Assembly (NCBI RefSeq): GCF_003333265.1
Contig: NZ_QOLB01000060.1
Coordinates: 1-53,769, forward strand
Length of the DNA stretch: 53,769 bases
Reading direction: 5' to 3'
Origin: Candidatus Halocynthiibacter alkanivorans
GTDB taxonomy: Bacteria > Pseudomonadota > Alphaproteobacteria > Rhodobacterales > Rhodobacteraceae
Below are positions 35,612 through 44,934 of this stretch, in pieces. The translations under genes and the position numbers were made by a program. The notes under the pieces are model-generated. The model worked only from the letters and a program-made list of their open reading frames with translations, made no database searches and was not told the origin of the DNA. Positions within the stretch are counted from its first letter, which is position 1. Every line of letters begins with the position of its first letter.

Positions 35612-36948
35612 CCTGCCTGTGTATCTCCTTCGGGTTTAACCCATGCTAACAGTACGAACCCAATAACAAAAAGCACGATCAACGGCATAACGCCGATTTG
35701 CTGATTGCCGCTTATCAAAGTGGTAAATCCGATCGCCAGAGGCGCCAGAAAACTGGTGGCTTTTCCCGACAGTGCGTAGAGCCCAAACGCTTCCGTCATG
35801 CGCTCCGGATGGGCCTGGCGCACCATCATCGTGCGGCTGGCGGATTGGATTACCCCGCCGGCGGCGCCGATCACAACCCCAACAATATAAAAGGAAATAT
35901 CGGGCAGGCGCGATGTCGCGGTGACCGCGATGCCAAACACGCTTTCGCGCGAAATCATCGTGATCGAGATCGCCACGAGCGTCAGCACTATGATGCAGAC
36001 TGCGATTACCCGTTTGGGGCCAAAGCGCACATCGGCCTTGCCACCAAGCCAGGCAAACAGCGCGCCGGAAATAATCGCCAGAATGCCAAAAGTCCCGGTA
36101 TCCACCACACTCCAGTCCAACACGCCCGCGGCATAGATGCCGCCAAACGTATACATGCCGTTCAGCGCGTCCCGGTAGAACATGGAGGAAGCGAGATAGG
36201 CAAACAGGGACGGTGTTTTTGGCAGCGATTTCAAAGTTTTGCGCAGGCCTTGCAGAGCGTCACGCACCGCAAGGCCGCGCCGGTGAACCGGTTTGGGGTC
36301 ACGCACAAACAGGAAAAACGGCACCATGAAAACCGCATACCACACCGCGGTCAGAGGTCCGACAAACCGGGTGCCCTCGCGCATACCGGCGTCAAAGCCA
36401 AACAGCGGATCCAGCCCGATGAATGTTTTGCCGGTTGTGGCACTTTCCGCGAAAAACAGCAGCATAATCACCAGCGTCACCAGGCCGCCGACATAGCCAA
36501 AAGCCCAGCCGTTGCCGGAAATGCGGCCGATGTCTTCACGGGGCCCCAGATCGGGCAGCATGGAATTGGTAAAAATGGTGGCAAACTCCATCCCAATCAT
36601 TCCAAGCATGAAAAACGCCAGTATCAGGTAAAGGTTGAAACTGCCCGGCGCCGCCCACCACAGGGCGAAAGAACCCACCACATACATCAGCGAAAACAAC
36701 CAGATCCAGCGCAGCCGGTTGCCGGCGCTGTCGGCCATCGCACCCAGAACCGGTGCACAGATCGCAATGATCACGCCAGCAATGCCGATGCCAAACGCCC
36801 AGGCCGTTTGTGCTTTTGCGCCGTCATCAAGTAACTCTTTGACATAAGGGGCAAAAATAAACGTGATCAGCAATGTGTTATAAGGCTGGCTGGCCCAGTC
36901 GAAAAAGAACCAGCCCCAGATGCGCTTGCGCGCGGATATGTCCGCCAT
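35599..36948 (-). CDS. MFS transporter, UMF1 type
   Basis: 449-aa inner-membrane protein with about 12 helices. The N terminus IWGWFFFDWASQPYNTLL and the motif DSAGNRLRWI are typical of the UMF1 (Atg22-like) branch of the major facilitator superfamily. Substrate unknown; neighbours suggest an envelope-related cargo such as a cell-wall fragment, which is inference. ATG 36948 is preferred over the frame opening at 37008. Confidence 0.88.
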   Translation of the reverse strand: MADISARKRIWGWFFFDWASQPYNTLLITFIFAPYVKELLDDGAKAQTAWAFGIGIAGVIIAICAPVLGAMADSAGNRLRWIWLFSLMYVVGSFALWWAAPGSFNLYLILAFFMLGMIGMEFATIFTNSMLPDLGPREDIGRISGNGWAFGYVGGLVTLVIMLLFFAESATTGKTFIGLDPLFGFDAGMREGTRFVGPLTAVWYAVFMVPFFLFVRDPKPVHRRGLAVRDALQGLRKTLKSLPKTPSLFAYLASSMFYRDALNGMYTFGGIYAAGVLDWSVVDTGTFGILAIISGALFAWLGGKADVRFGPKRVIAVCIIVLTLVAISITMISRESVFGIAVTATSRLPDISFYIVGVVIGAAGGVIQSASRTMMVRQAHPERMTEAFGLYALSGKATSFLAPLAIGFTTLISGNQQIGVMPLIVLFVIGFVLLAWVKPEGDTQAGWSG

Positions 36949-37016
36949 TACGACCCCCGCAATATTATTGCCTGGATAGAACAAGCATTGCCGGGAATGC
37001 GCAACCATTTTGGCGG

Positions 37017-37553
37017 CTAAGCGCTGCCAGGCGGCCAGGGGCGTGTGGCATCCGCATCAATCCAGCGCTGCACCCAGTCGGGCAAGTCCGGTGATTGTTG
37101 CGGGATATTCAGCTCCGCCGCCATCAGCGCCGGGCTGACAATACCGTCTTTGCCGGTGATCGCAGAGCGGAACAGTGCGTGATTCGCACAGGTGCCGTCT
37201 TTTTTCCACATGCTCTGTTCAAGATAGACAAACCGGTCATCCCACCCCAGCATGCGGCTGCGCATTTCAATCCGTTCCATCATCCTGATCCGTTTGCGAT
37301 AGCGCACAGACACCCCGGCAATGGTCAGCCCCCAGCGGTTTTTGCGCAGGGCGGGCACGATCCCTGCACGCTGTGCCAGAGGAATTCGCCCAAGATCATA
37401 AAGCGTTAACGTGCGACCGTTATTTAACTCATACCAAAGATCAAGATCCCAGGGCAGGCAGGTGTGATAAGACACATGGGTGTCCAGCGGGGCGAGCGGC
37501 GGCATTCTGCGGGTTTTCCACAGGCCGTAAAACATGCGAATAAATGGATACAT
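37017..37553 (-). CDS. Hot-dog thioesterase (THEM6/4HBT-like)
   Basis: 178 aa (184 if the ATG at 37571 is used). Hot-dog features: LDTHVSYHTCLPWDLDLWYELNNGR (split here as LDTHVSYH and DLDLWYELNNGR) and GVSVRYRKRIRMMERIEMRS. The family is labelled acyl-CoA thioesterase; a substrate is not established. Upstream of and in line with the MFS, mepA and esterase-like genes. Neither start has a strong ribosome site. Confidence 0.82.
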   Translation of the reverse strand: MYPFIRMFYGLWKTRRMPPLAPLDTHVSYHTCLPWDLDLWYELNNGRTLTLYDLGRIPLAQRAGIVPALRKNRWGLTIAGVSVRYRKRIRMMERIEMRSRMLGWDDRFVYLEQSMWKKDGTCANHALFRSAITGKDGIVSPALMAAELNIPQQSPDLPDWVQRWIDADATRPWPPGSA

Positions 37554-37673
37554 GCTGTCAAATTGCCGCATGGCAGCGCAAGGTCAAGACGAAACGTAAC
37601 GGCACCTCCGGCCTTGTCACAGTGACGCAGGGCGCTTAGGTGGGGAGCAACAAATTCAGCCAAGGGTCAAACG

Positions 37674-37961
37674 ATGGTCTCAATTCTTCAAATCCTTCTG
37701 CTCGTTCTCAACCTGGTCTATTATATCCTGATCGCTCATATCATCATGAGCTGGTTGATTAATTTCCAGGTGCTCAACGTCCGCCAGCCGCTGGTATCGC
37801 AAATCTGGTACGGGCTGGAACGGCTGCTGCACCCGATTTACAGCCGTATCCGTGGTTTTCTGCCGCAGACCGGAGGGCTGGATCTGGCGCCGCTGGTGGC
37901 GCTTCTCGCGCTGATTGCGATCCGGATTGTGATCATCAACAACATTCAATCGTTTTACTGA
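37674..37961 (+). CDS. yggT: YggT-family membrane protein
   Basis: 95 aa, two hydrophobic segments (ILQILLLVLNLVYYILIAHI and APLVALLALIAIRIVII) with the family motif ERLLHPIYSRIRGFLPQ between. Found widely near division or osmotic-stress genes; function is not established. Divergent from the thioesterase gene. Confidence 0.9.
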   Translation: MVSILQILLLVLNLVYYILIAHIIMSWLINFQVLNVRQPLVSQIWYGLERLLHPIYSRIRGFLPQTGGLDLAPLVALLALIAIRIVIINNIQSFY

Positions 37962-38043
37962 TCTGGAGCCGGGACGGGGCTTGCCCCTGTCCCGCCGCTG
38001 TGGGATTGTCAGCAGCAACGCAACATTCAGACCCACAGGCCCG

Positions 38044-40092
38044 ATGCCCCCGGCACATGCGCTCCTTTCCTCTGTCTTCGGATTCGACAACTTCCGCCCC
38101 GGGCAGGAGGAAATCGTCGACGCCGTGACCGATGGTCAGAATGTTTTGGCGATCATGCCCACGGGTGGTGGGAAATCTCTTTGTTTTCAATTGCCAGCGC
38201 TGGCGCGCGACGGTGTGACCGTAGTGATTTCGCCGCTGATTGCGCTGATGCGGGATCAGGTGCGCGGGTTGCGGGAAGCCGGTGTAGAGGCTGGGGCGCT
38301 GACCTCGGGCAACACGGATGAAGAGACTGAAGAGGTTTTTGCCGCGCTGCGCGAAAATCGTCTGAAACTGCTGTACATGGCGCCGGAACGGCTGGCCTCG
38401 GGCGGCACGCTGAACTTGCTGCGCCGCGCCAACACCCGGTTGATTGCGGTGGATGAGGCTCATTGTGTATCTCAGTGGGGCCATGATTTCCGCCCGGACT
38501 ATCTGCGCATCGGTGCGCTTCGTCAGGCGCTGGACGTGCCGCTTGCCGCTTTTACCGCCACCGCAGATGAAGAGACCCGCACTGAAATTGTCGCCCGGCT
38601 GTTTGACGGTGCGACGCCCACGACCTTTCTCGGCGGGTTTGACCGGCCCAATATTCATCTGGCATTTGCAGTAAAAGATGGTCCCCGTCGGCAGGTCCTC
38701 GACTTTGCATCCGCCCGACGCGGCCAGTCCGGCATCGTCTATTGTGGCACCCGCGCCAAAACCGAAACCCTGGCCCGGGCGCTGGGCGAAGCCGGCCATC
38801 CAGCCTGTTATTACCACGGCGGCATGGATCCTCAGGACCGGCGCGAAGTGGAACGCCGTTTCCAGCAGGAAGACGGGCTTGTGGTGGTCGCAACCGTGGC
38901 TTTTGGCATGGGGGTCGATAAACCAGATATCCGCTGGGTGGCGCATGCTGACCTGCCAAAATCGATCGAAAGTTATTATCAGGAAATCGGTCGTTCGGGG
39001 CGCGACGGGGCGCCGGCAGAAACACTGACTCTGTTTGGGTCGGACGATATCCGCTATCGCCGCAGCCAGATTGACGAAAGCCCGGCCCCCCTGGAACGCC
39101 GTGCGGCAGACCACGCCAGGTTAAACGCTTTGCTGGGGTTGGCCGAGGCGCAGCTGTGCCGCCGCCAAAACCTGCTCGGCTATTTCGGCGAAGAGACAAC
39201 CCCTTGTGGTAATTGTGATTTATGCGACACGCCGCCGGAACTGTTTGACGGTACCGAAGCGGTGCGCAAGGCACTTTCTGCCATCCTGCGCACCAATGAG
39301 TATTTTGGCTCCGGCCATCTGATCGATATTCTGCTTGGCAATGATACCGAAAAAATGCGCCAGCGCGGTCATGAAAGCCTGCCCACTTTTGGGGTGGGGC
39401 GCGATTTTGACCGTCGCCAGTGGCAGGCGATCTTCCGTCAGATGATGGGGCTTGATCTGATACGCCCGAACCCGGAGCGTCACGGTGCTTTGTTCATGAC
39501 CGACCCGGCGCGTCCGATCCTGCGGGGGGAAGACAGCGTCACCCTGCGCCGCGACACGATCAAACGTGCCAAACGTGGATCGACCGTGGTGCGCAGTCTG
39601 GTCAGCGAAGAAGATGCGCCGCTTTTGTCCGCGCTGAAGGCCAAACGACGCGCGCTGGCCGAATCCGCCAAGGTGCCGGCCTATGTGATTTTTAACGATA
39701 AAACGCTGATCGAGATGGCGGAAACGCGCCCCGGTGATCTGGATGAAATGGCGCGTATCGGTGGTGTCGGCGCCAAGAAGCTTGAGCGATACGGCGCGAT
39801 GTTTCTTGAAGTGATCACCGGTGAGGCAACGCCGGCGCTGCATCCGTTGCGGCGCAAACTGGCCGGACGGGACGCGGGCACGTTATTTGACGCTCTGCTG
39901 GAGGCGCAGTCGCGTCTGACTCGCGGGGAATGCGGCACGTTAAAACCGATGACGGTCACCTCGGCACATCTGGCCAAAGTCGCGGCGCAGCGCCCCGGCG
40001 ATCTTGATGCGGTGAACCGTATTCTGGGAGAGCGTCAGTCCGAGCGGTTTGGCACCGCATTTCTGGAAATATTGTCTGGCGATCTGAACTGA
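38044..40092 (+). CDS. recQ: ATP-dependent DNA helicase RecQ
   Basis: 682 aa. Helicase motifs FGFDNFRPGQEEIV, Walker A MPTGGGKS, DEAH (VDEAHCVSQWGHDFRPDY) and QEIGRSGRDG are intact. Zinc cysteines: CRRQNLLGYF ... CGNCDLC; then the RQC winged helix and two HRDC-like domains (roughly residues 520-590 and 610-680), each ending in a G-x-x-x-E/R-x-x-x-x-G-x-x-FLEI pattern. E. coli RecQ has one HRDC. ATG 38044 fits the family; a frame open to 37981 is not used. Confidence 0.93.
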   Translation: MPPAHALLSSVFGFDNFRPGQEEIVDAVTDGQNVLAIMPTGGGKSLCFQLPALARDGVTVVISPLIALMRDQVRGLREAGVEAGALTSGNTDEETEEVFAALRENRLKLLYMAPERLASGGTLNLLRRANTRLIAVDEAHCVSQWGHDFRPDYLRIGALRQALDVPLAAFTATADEETRTEIVARLFDGATPTTFLGGFDRPNIHLAFAVKDGPRRQVLDFASARRGQSGIVYCGTRAKTETLARALGEAGHPACYYHGGMDPQDRREVERRFQQEDGLVVVATVAFGMGVDKPDIRWVAHADLPKSIESYYQEIGRSGRDGAPAETLTLFGSDDIRYRRSQIDESPAPLERRAADHARLNALLGLAEAQLCRRQNLLGYFGEETTPCGNCDLCDTPPELFDGTEAVRKALSAILRTNEYFGSGHLIDILLGNDTEKMRQRGHESLPTFGVGRDFDRRQWQAIFRQMMGLDLIRPNPERHGALFMTDPARPILRGEDSVTLRRDTIKRAKRGSTVVRSLVSEEDAPLLSALKAKRRALAESAKVPAYVIFNDKTLIEMAETRPGDLDEMARIGGVGAKKLERYGAMFLEVITGEATPALHPLRRKLAGRDAGTLFDALLEAQSRLTRGECGTLKPMTVTSAHLAKVAAQRPGDLDAVNRILGERQSERFGTAFLEILSGDLN

Positions 40093-40123
40093 TGCGCCCC
40101 GAATTCTGTCAAACGGAGCTGCT

Positions 40124-40894
40124 ATGCTGATCGTTGTTTCCCCGGCTAAAAAACTGAATATGGATCCGGTTGCGGCGCCGTTCACCCTGCCGAAATTGCA
40201 GGATGAGGCCAATGAGCTGGCGGTTGTTGCGCGAAAACTGAGTGCTTTGAAGCTGAGAAAGCTGATGGGGATCAGTGATTCTCTGGCGCAGCTGAACAAA
40301 GACAGGTTCGCGAAGTTCGAAGACCTGTCGACGCCGGAGAACGCCAAACAGGCGGCGCTGATCTTTGCCGGCGATACCTACACCGGCCTCGATGCAACAA
40401 GCCTTGAACCAGACGAAATGGATTATGCCCAGGATCACCTGCGCATCCTGTCGGGACTTTATGGCCTGCTGCGACCTCGTGATCTGATTCAGCCTTACCG
40501 GCTGGAAATGGGCAGCCGGCTGAAAACGAAACGTGGAAAGTCTCTCTATGAATTCTGGGGCGACCGGGTGGCCGAGGAGCTGAACCAGGCCGCCAGGGGC
40601 TGCGGCAGCGATACCGTAGTCAACTGTGCCTCGGTTGAATATTTCACTGCTGCCGACCGGCCGGCACTGGCGCCGCGTGTCATCACGCCGGTGTTTATGG
40701 AAGACAAACCCGCCGGGCCAAAGATCGTCAGTTTTTTTGCCAAACAGGCGCGCGGCGCGATGGCCCGCTTCCTGATTACCCGCCGTATAACGGATCCTGA
40801 GGGCATTTTGGATTTTGATGCCGGCGGGTACTGCTACAGGCCGGATATGTCCTCTGCGACACGCCCAGTGTTTCTGCGCGCGGACGTCAGCTAG
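40124..40894 (+). CDS. yaaA: Peroxide-stress protein YaaA
   Basis: 256 aa, DUF328 family. N-terminal LIVVSPAKKLNM and central LSGLYGLLRPRDLIQPYRLEMG are diagnostic. In E. coli YaaA limits free iron during peroxide stress; the protein binds DNA. Its stop overlaps that of the convergent histidine kinase by 4 bp, so no intergenic terminator is possible there. Confidence 0.94.
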   Translation: MLIVVSPAKKLNMDPVAAPFTLPKLQDEANELAVVARKLSALKLRKLMGISDSLAQLNKDRFAKFEDLSTPENAKQAALIFAGDTYTGLDATSLEPDEMDYAQDHLRILSGLYGLLRPRDLIQPYRLEMGSRLKTKRGKSLYEFWGDRVAEELNQAARGCGSDTVVNCASVEYFTAADRPALAPRVITPVFMEDKPAGPKIVSFFAKQARGAMARFLITRRITDPEGILDFDAGGYCYRPDMSSATRPVFLRADVS

Positions 40895-43074
40895 GCTCCG
40901 GCGGCAAGCACTGTTTCTTCAGCAGTTACCGGCAGGCATTCTTCGGGCCGGCTTAATTCTATGCGCTCAATAATAGCGGCTTTATTCAGGGGTTTGGTCA
41001 TATAGTGATCCAGCCCGGCGGCCAGAATATCATGGTCGTCCCCCGCCATGGCATGTGCTGTCAGCGCGACGATCGGCGTGTGTAAATCTGTCGATTCTTC
41101 GATTTTCCGGATTGCACGGGTGGCTTCCTTGCCATCGACTTCGGGCATCGATATGTCCATGAAAATCAGGTCGGGTTGGAAGGATTCATACATATCAATG
41201 GCTTCCTGGCCGTTGTGGGCCAGACGTAGATCGATGTCGAGGTTCTTGACCATTTTGGTGAAGATCAACCGGTTGGTCTTGTTGTCTTCCGCGCCCAGGA
41301 CTCGCATCTTGCGCAATGCCGGCAGTGCGACAGGTTTGGGTTTTCTGACAACCGGAGAGGGCTCCATATGCGCCAGCGCCGCCACCAGGCTGCGCCGCAG
41401 CAGCGGTTTGCGCAATATCTTAGTTCCTGCCGGCATTTGCGCGCGGATGGCGTCCGGCCCGGTGGCAATGAAAATAACCGGTACGTTTCCGCAACATTCG
41501 AACAGAGAGTCGACCAGGGCGTTCAGATCCGTGTCCGGCAGGCTGTAATCCACCAGAATAACATCTGGTTCAATGCAATTCGCCGTCAGTTCAGCTGGAT
41601 CAGCGAAGCGGGTAACACCAAGGCCGAGTGCGGTCAGTTGCTTTTCAAGAATGGCGCCATTGGCATCCTGATGGTCCAGAACAACCGCCGATTTCAGGTT
41701 CGCAGGCAATGCGGTGGCGGCGGCGTCACTTTCTTCGCTCTCAGACACTGGCATGGTCACATGGAAGCCAAAACAAGAGCCGATGCCTTCTTCTGAATCG
41801 ACCCAGATATCGCCTCCCATCAGGTGCACCAGCCGTTTGGTGATCGCCAGGCCGAGCCCGGTGCCCTCAAATTTGCGGTTTTGCTCGTTTTCGACCTGAT
41901 TGAATTCTCCGAACACGTGTTCGACCATGTTGGGTGCGATGCCAATGCCGGTGTCTTCGACCAGAAGATGCACCCGCTGACACCCGTCCTCGGCAGGCAG
42001 ACCCACGACGCGGATCAGCACATGGCCTTTACTGGTGAATTTCACCGCATTGCCAATCAGGTTGGTCAGCACCTGGCGGATGCGCCCGGGATCGCCGACG
42101 TACTGTGTCGGCATGAACATGTCGTAGTCGATAATCAGCTGAATGTTTTTTTGGTGTGCGGCAGGCTGCAACAGGATCAGAACGTCATGGATGCACTGTT
42201 CCATATCAAAGGGTTTCGGGTGGATGGTCAGTTTTTCTGCTTCGATCTTGGAATAATCCAACACATCATTGATCAGCAGTAAAAGCGCTTCACCGGAAGA
42301 TTTAATTGTATCCACATAGAGCCGCTGTTCCTGGTTCAGCCCGGTGTCATTCAACAGCTCCGCCATGCCGACAACACCGTTCATCGGCGTGCGGATTTCA
42401 TGACTCATATTGGCAAGAAATGCGGATTTTGCCCGGTTGGCCGATTCCGCCTTTTCGCGCGCCTCGGTCAGTTCGGTCTCGTAGCGGATGGTGTCGGTGA
42501 TATCCAGCGCCAGGGTAACCGTGTCGCCATCTGGTGCACGCCGGTCGTTAATCTTGACAAACCGCCCGTTCCAAAGTTTCAGGGTCACCGGTTCAGACAG
42601 ATCGCCGCGCCATCTGTTCTGCATCGTTTCAATCCAGCCGGATGCGCCGGTCTCACCAATGTCCACGATACCTTCTTCGACAAGAATATGCAGCATTTCG
42701 CCATATGATATGCCAGGTTTGACACATTCCAATTCGTCAAAAATCTTCAGATACGCGGTGTTGGCGGCCACTAGCCGGTCGTCATTGTTGTAAACGGCGA
42801 ACCCGTCATTAATGGTTTCAACCGATTCCCACAAACGGCGTTCGGCGGTATTGGCCGCGACATTGGCCCGCTCCAGCGCACTCAACGCCTGGATGTTCTG
42901 GCCTTTGAGGGTTTTGGTTTCTTCGCGTTTGACGATAATTTCATCCGACAGCACCCGCGCGTGCAGCGATAGTTTTTTGTTGGCGGCAAAAAGTTCGGCC
43001 TGTTTCAACTCAAGCAGTCGCTCCGCCGCAAGCCTGGCGCGTCGTTCCTGTGAAAGAGCGTCTGTGAGGCTCAT
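40891..43074 (-). CDS. Soluble hybrid histidine kinase, PAS-HisKA-HATPase-REC-REC
   Basis: 727 aa without a membrane segment. Order: N-terminal coiled coil (1-85), PAS-like domain (about 88-200), HisKA with His225 in NMSHEIRTPMNG, HATPase (NLIGNAVKF, GTGLGLAI), a diverged first receiver domain (Asp509 in LVDYSLPD) and a standard receiver with Asp640 in FMDISMPEVDG. The first receiver lacks the clear acidic pocket of the second. No response regulator is adjacent. Cytosolic sensing of a redox or metabolic signal through the PAS domain is inferred. Confidence 0.92.
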   Translation of the reverse strand: MSLTDALSQERRARLAAERLLELKQAELFAANKKLSLHARVLSDEIIVKREETKTLKGQNIQALSALERANVAANTAERRLWESVETINDGFAVYNNDDRLVAANTAYLKIFDELECVKPGISYGEMLHILVEEGIVDIGETGASGWIETMQNRWRGDLSEPVTLKLWNGRFVKINDRRAPDGDTVTLALDITDTIRYETELTEAREKAESANRAKSAFLANMSHEIRTPMNGVVGMAELLNDTGLNQEQRLYVDTIKSSGEALLLLINDVLDYSKIEAEKLTIHPKPFDMEQCIHDVLILLQPAAHQKNIQLIIDYDMFMPTQYVGDPGRIRQVLTNLIGNAVKFTSKGHVLIRVVGLPAEDGCQRVHLLVEDTGIGIAPNMVEHVFGEFNQVENEQNRKFEGTGLGLAITKRLVHLMGGDIWVDSEEGIGSCFGFHVTMPVSESEESDAAATALPANLKSAVVLDHQDANGAILEKQLTALGLGVTRFADPAELTANCIEPDVILVDYSLPDTDLNALVDSLFECCGNVPVIFIATGPDAIRAQMPAGTKILRKPLLRRSLVAALAHMEPSPVVRKPKPVALPALRKMRVLGAEDNKTNRLIFTKMVKNLDIDLRLAHNGQEAIDMYESFQPDLIFMDISMPEVDGKEATRAIRKIEESTDLHTPIVALTAHAMAGDDHDILAAGLDHYMTKPLNKAAIIERIELSRPEECLPVTAEETVLAAGA

Positions 43075-43365
43075 TAATTATCTCCAAATCGCGCGGATCT
43101 TTTTGATACGGGTGTCCGTCACAGAATTGCAGTAACAAAGTGAACAGGTTCTTAAATACGCCGCCCTGCAGCCTTGATTCATTGCCTGATGGTCCGATCC
43201 GTGGCCGCATAGTCGCATACCAATTAGTTCCGCGGTTAATTCACTGAACAATTATGAGAAAGGCAGGCATTGGGAGCAGACAAAGCTACATCTCAGGTGC
43301 AGCTTTGCCGTTGTTAATGTCCGGGATATGAGACCCGTGCCGCGAATGGCCCGGATCTGTCTCAA
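43075..43365 (-). other. Intergenic region with a 3' hairpin of the thiolase gene
   Basis: 291 bp. Hairpin CAAAGCT ... AGCTTTG (43281-43307) lies about 60 nt after the thiolase stop on the minus strand and may terminate it weakly. The rest should hold the kinase promoter; nothing else is recognisable. Confidence 0.4.
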
Positions 43366-44541
43366 TCAGATGCGTTCAATCGCCAGTGCGATGCCCTGGC
43401 CGCCACCGATACACATGGTGATCAGACCGCGTTTGCCTCCGGTGCGTTCCAGTTCATACATCGCCTTGATAGTAATGATTGCGCCGCTCGCACCTACCGG
43501 GTGACCCAGCGCGATTGCGCCACCATTCGGGTTTACCTTTGCCGGGTCCAGCCCCAGTTCCTTTGACACAGCAAGCGCCTGAGCCGCAAAAGCTTCATTT
43601 GATTCGATCACATCGAAATCAGCGACCGTCAGTCCGGTTTTTTCCAACAGATTACGTACGGCAGGGACCGGCCCGATACCCATCACTTCGGGGCGGACTC
43701 CGGCGTGGCCATAGCCAAGGATGCGGAATTTCGGCGTCAGCCCGGCGGCTTCTGCCGCATCCGCGCGGGCCAGCACCAGGGCAGCCGCACCATCATTGAT
43801 GCCGGAGGCATTACCTGCGGTGACGGTGCCGTCTTTTTTGAAGGCAGGGCGTAATCCGGCGAGCGCCTCGGCACTGGTTGCCTTGGGATGTTCGTCGGTC
43901 TCAAATACCACGGTTTTGCGCCGCGATGTAATTTCGACCGGGATGATTTCGTTTTTGAAATGACCCGCCTCAATCGCTTGGGCGGCACGGGCTTGGCTCC
44001 CGGCGGCAAAGGCATCCTGGTCTTCCCGGGACAATTCGTGCTCACTGGCGACGTTTTCTGCAGTAATGCCCATATGGCCGGTGCCAAACGGACAGTTCAA
44101 TGCGCCAAGCATCATATCCTGTGCCGCGATATCCCCCATCTTCTGCCCCCAGCGCGCGGCAGGCATAATATAGGGGGCGCGGCTCATCGATTCGGCGCCA
44201 CCGGCAAGACCAAATTCCGCGTCACCAAGTGCAAGGGATTGAATGGTAGAGACAATCGCCTGAACACCGGAGCCGCACAACCGGTTCACATTCATCGCGG
44301 GTGTCCCGTTCGGTATGCCGGCCTCAATCGCGGCAACGCGGCTGAGATACATATCGCGGGGTTCGGTATTGATCACGTGCCCAAAGGCCACTGTGCCAAT
44401 CTGTTCCGCGGCAACGCCGGAGCGCTCCATGGCGGCCCTGGACACCAGTGTGGCCAGATCTATCGGCGAAACCGATGCAAGCGCGCCACCAAAAGTACCA
44501 ATGGCGGTGCGGGCGCCGCCGAGAATTACAATATCAGTCAT
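43366..44541 (-). CDS. Acetyl-CoA C-acetyltransferase (thiolase)
   Basis: 391 aa biosynthetic-type thiolase. Active-site Cys89 (NRLCGSG), His347 ([10 protein letters not shown]) and Cys377 (CIGGGQG) are present. It condenses two acetyl-CoA to acetoacetyl-CoA or the reverse, feeding PHB, leucine or fatty-acid metabolism. No phaB or phaC adjoins. A small ORF lies upstream in the same direction. Confidence 0.93.
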   Translation of the reverse strand: MTDIVILGGARTAIGTFGGALASVSPIDLATLVSRAAMERSGVAAEQIGTVAFGHVINTEPRDMYLSRVAAIEAGIPNGTPAMNVNRLCGSGVQAIVSTIQSLALGDAEFGLAGGAESMSRAPYIMPAARWGQKMGDIAAQDMMLGALNCPFGTGHMGITAENVASEHELSREDQDAFAAGSQARAAQAIEAGHFKNEIIPVEITSRRKTVVFETDEHPKATSAEALAGLRPAFKKDGTVTAGNASGINDGAAALVLARADAAEAAGLTPKFRILGYGHAGVRPEVMGIGPVPAVRNLLEKTGLTVADFDVIESNEAFAAQALAVSKELGLDPAKVNPNGGAIALGHPVGASGAIITIKAMYELERTGGKRGLITMCIGGGQGIALAIERI

Positions 44542-44634
44542 TTGACCATTCCTCCTGAATTGGAGGAACCCTGGACTTTGCGGGCGCAGAAATCACCTGA
44601 AACGTGGCGTTATTCTGCACCCGGATTCAATGTT

Positions 44635-44787
44635 TCAGAACATTGATGTATGTCGCGGCAGGTTCAGCATCTCGCGGATCAGCCGGACCAGTCCGGATTC
44701 ATCAGCGTCAAAATCCCTTGAAACATATGCGCCGCTGCTGCGTTCAAAAATTAGATTTCTGTTTTTATTCTGCGTCTGATTGTTCAT
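44635..44787 (-). CDS. Small hypothetical protein (50 aa)
   Basis: 50 codons from ATG 44787, with GAGGGGAG 6 nt upstream. Sequence is polar at the start, then LIFERSSGAYVSRDFDADES and an amphipathic LVRLIREMLNLPR helix. Good ribosome site, good composition and a gap otherwise empty (44542-44934) support it. It may be cotranscribed with the thiolase. I do not recognise the family. Confidence 0.55.
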   Translation of the reverse strand: MNNQTQNKNRNLIFERSSGAYVSRDFDADESGLVRLIREMLNLPRHTSMF

Positions 44788-44934
44788 CACGCACTCCCCT
44801 CAGGCCCCCACCTGAGACCTCAGATTGATAATCTGGTCTTATCAACGCGTTAACGGGGGAATCTACTTCGGTGAAATTTGAATAAACTGCCGCTACGACT
44901 TGCCCGGTTGCACGCTGCGTGGCACGGTTCAGGG

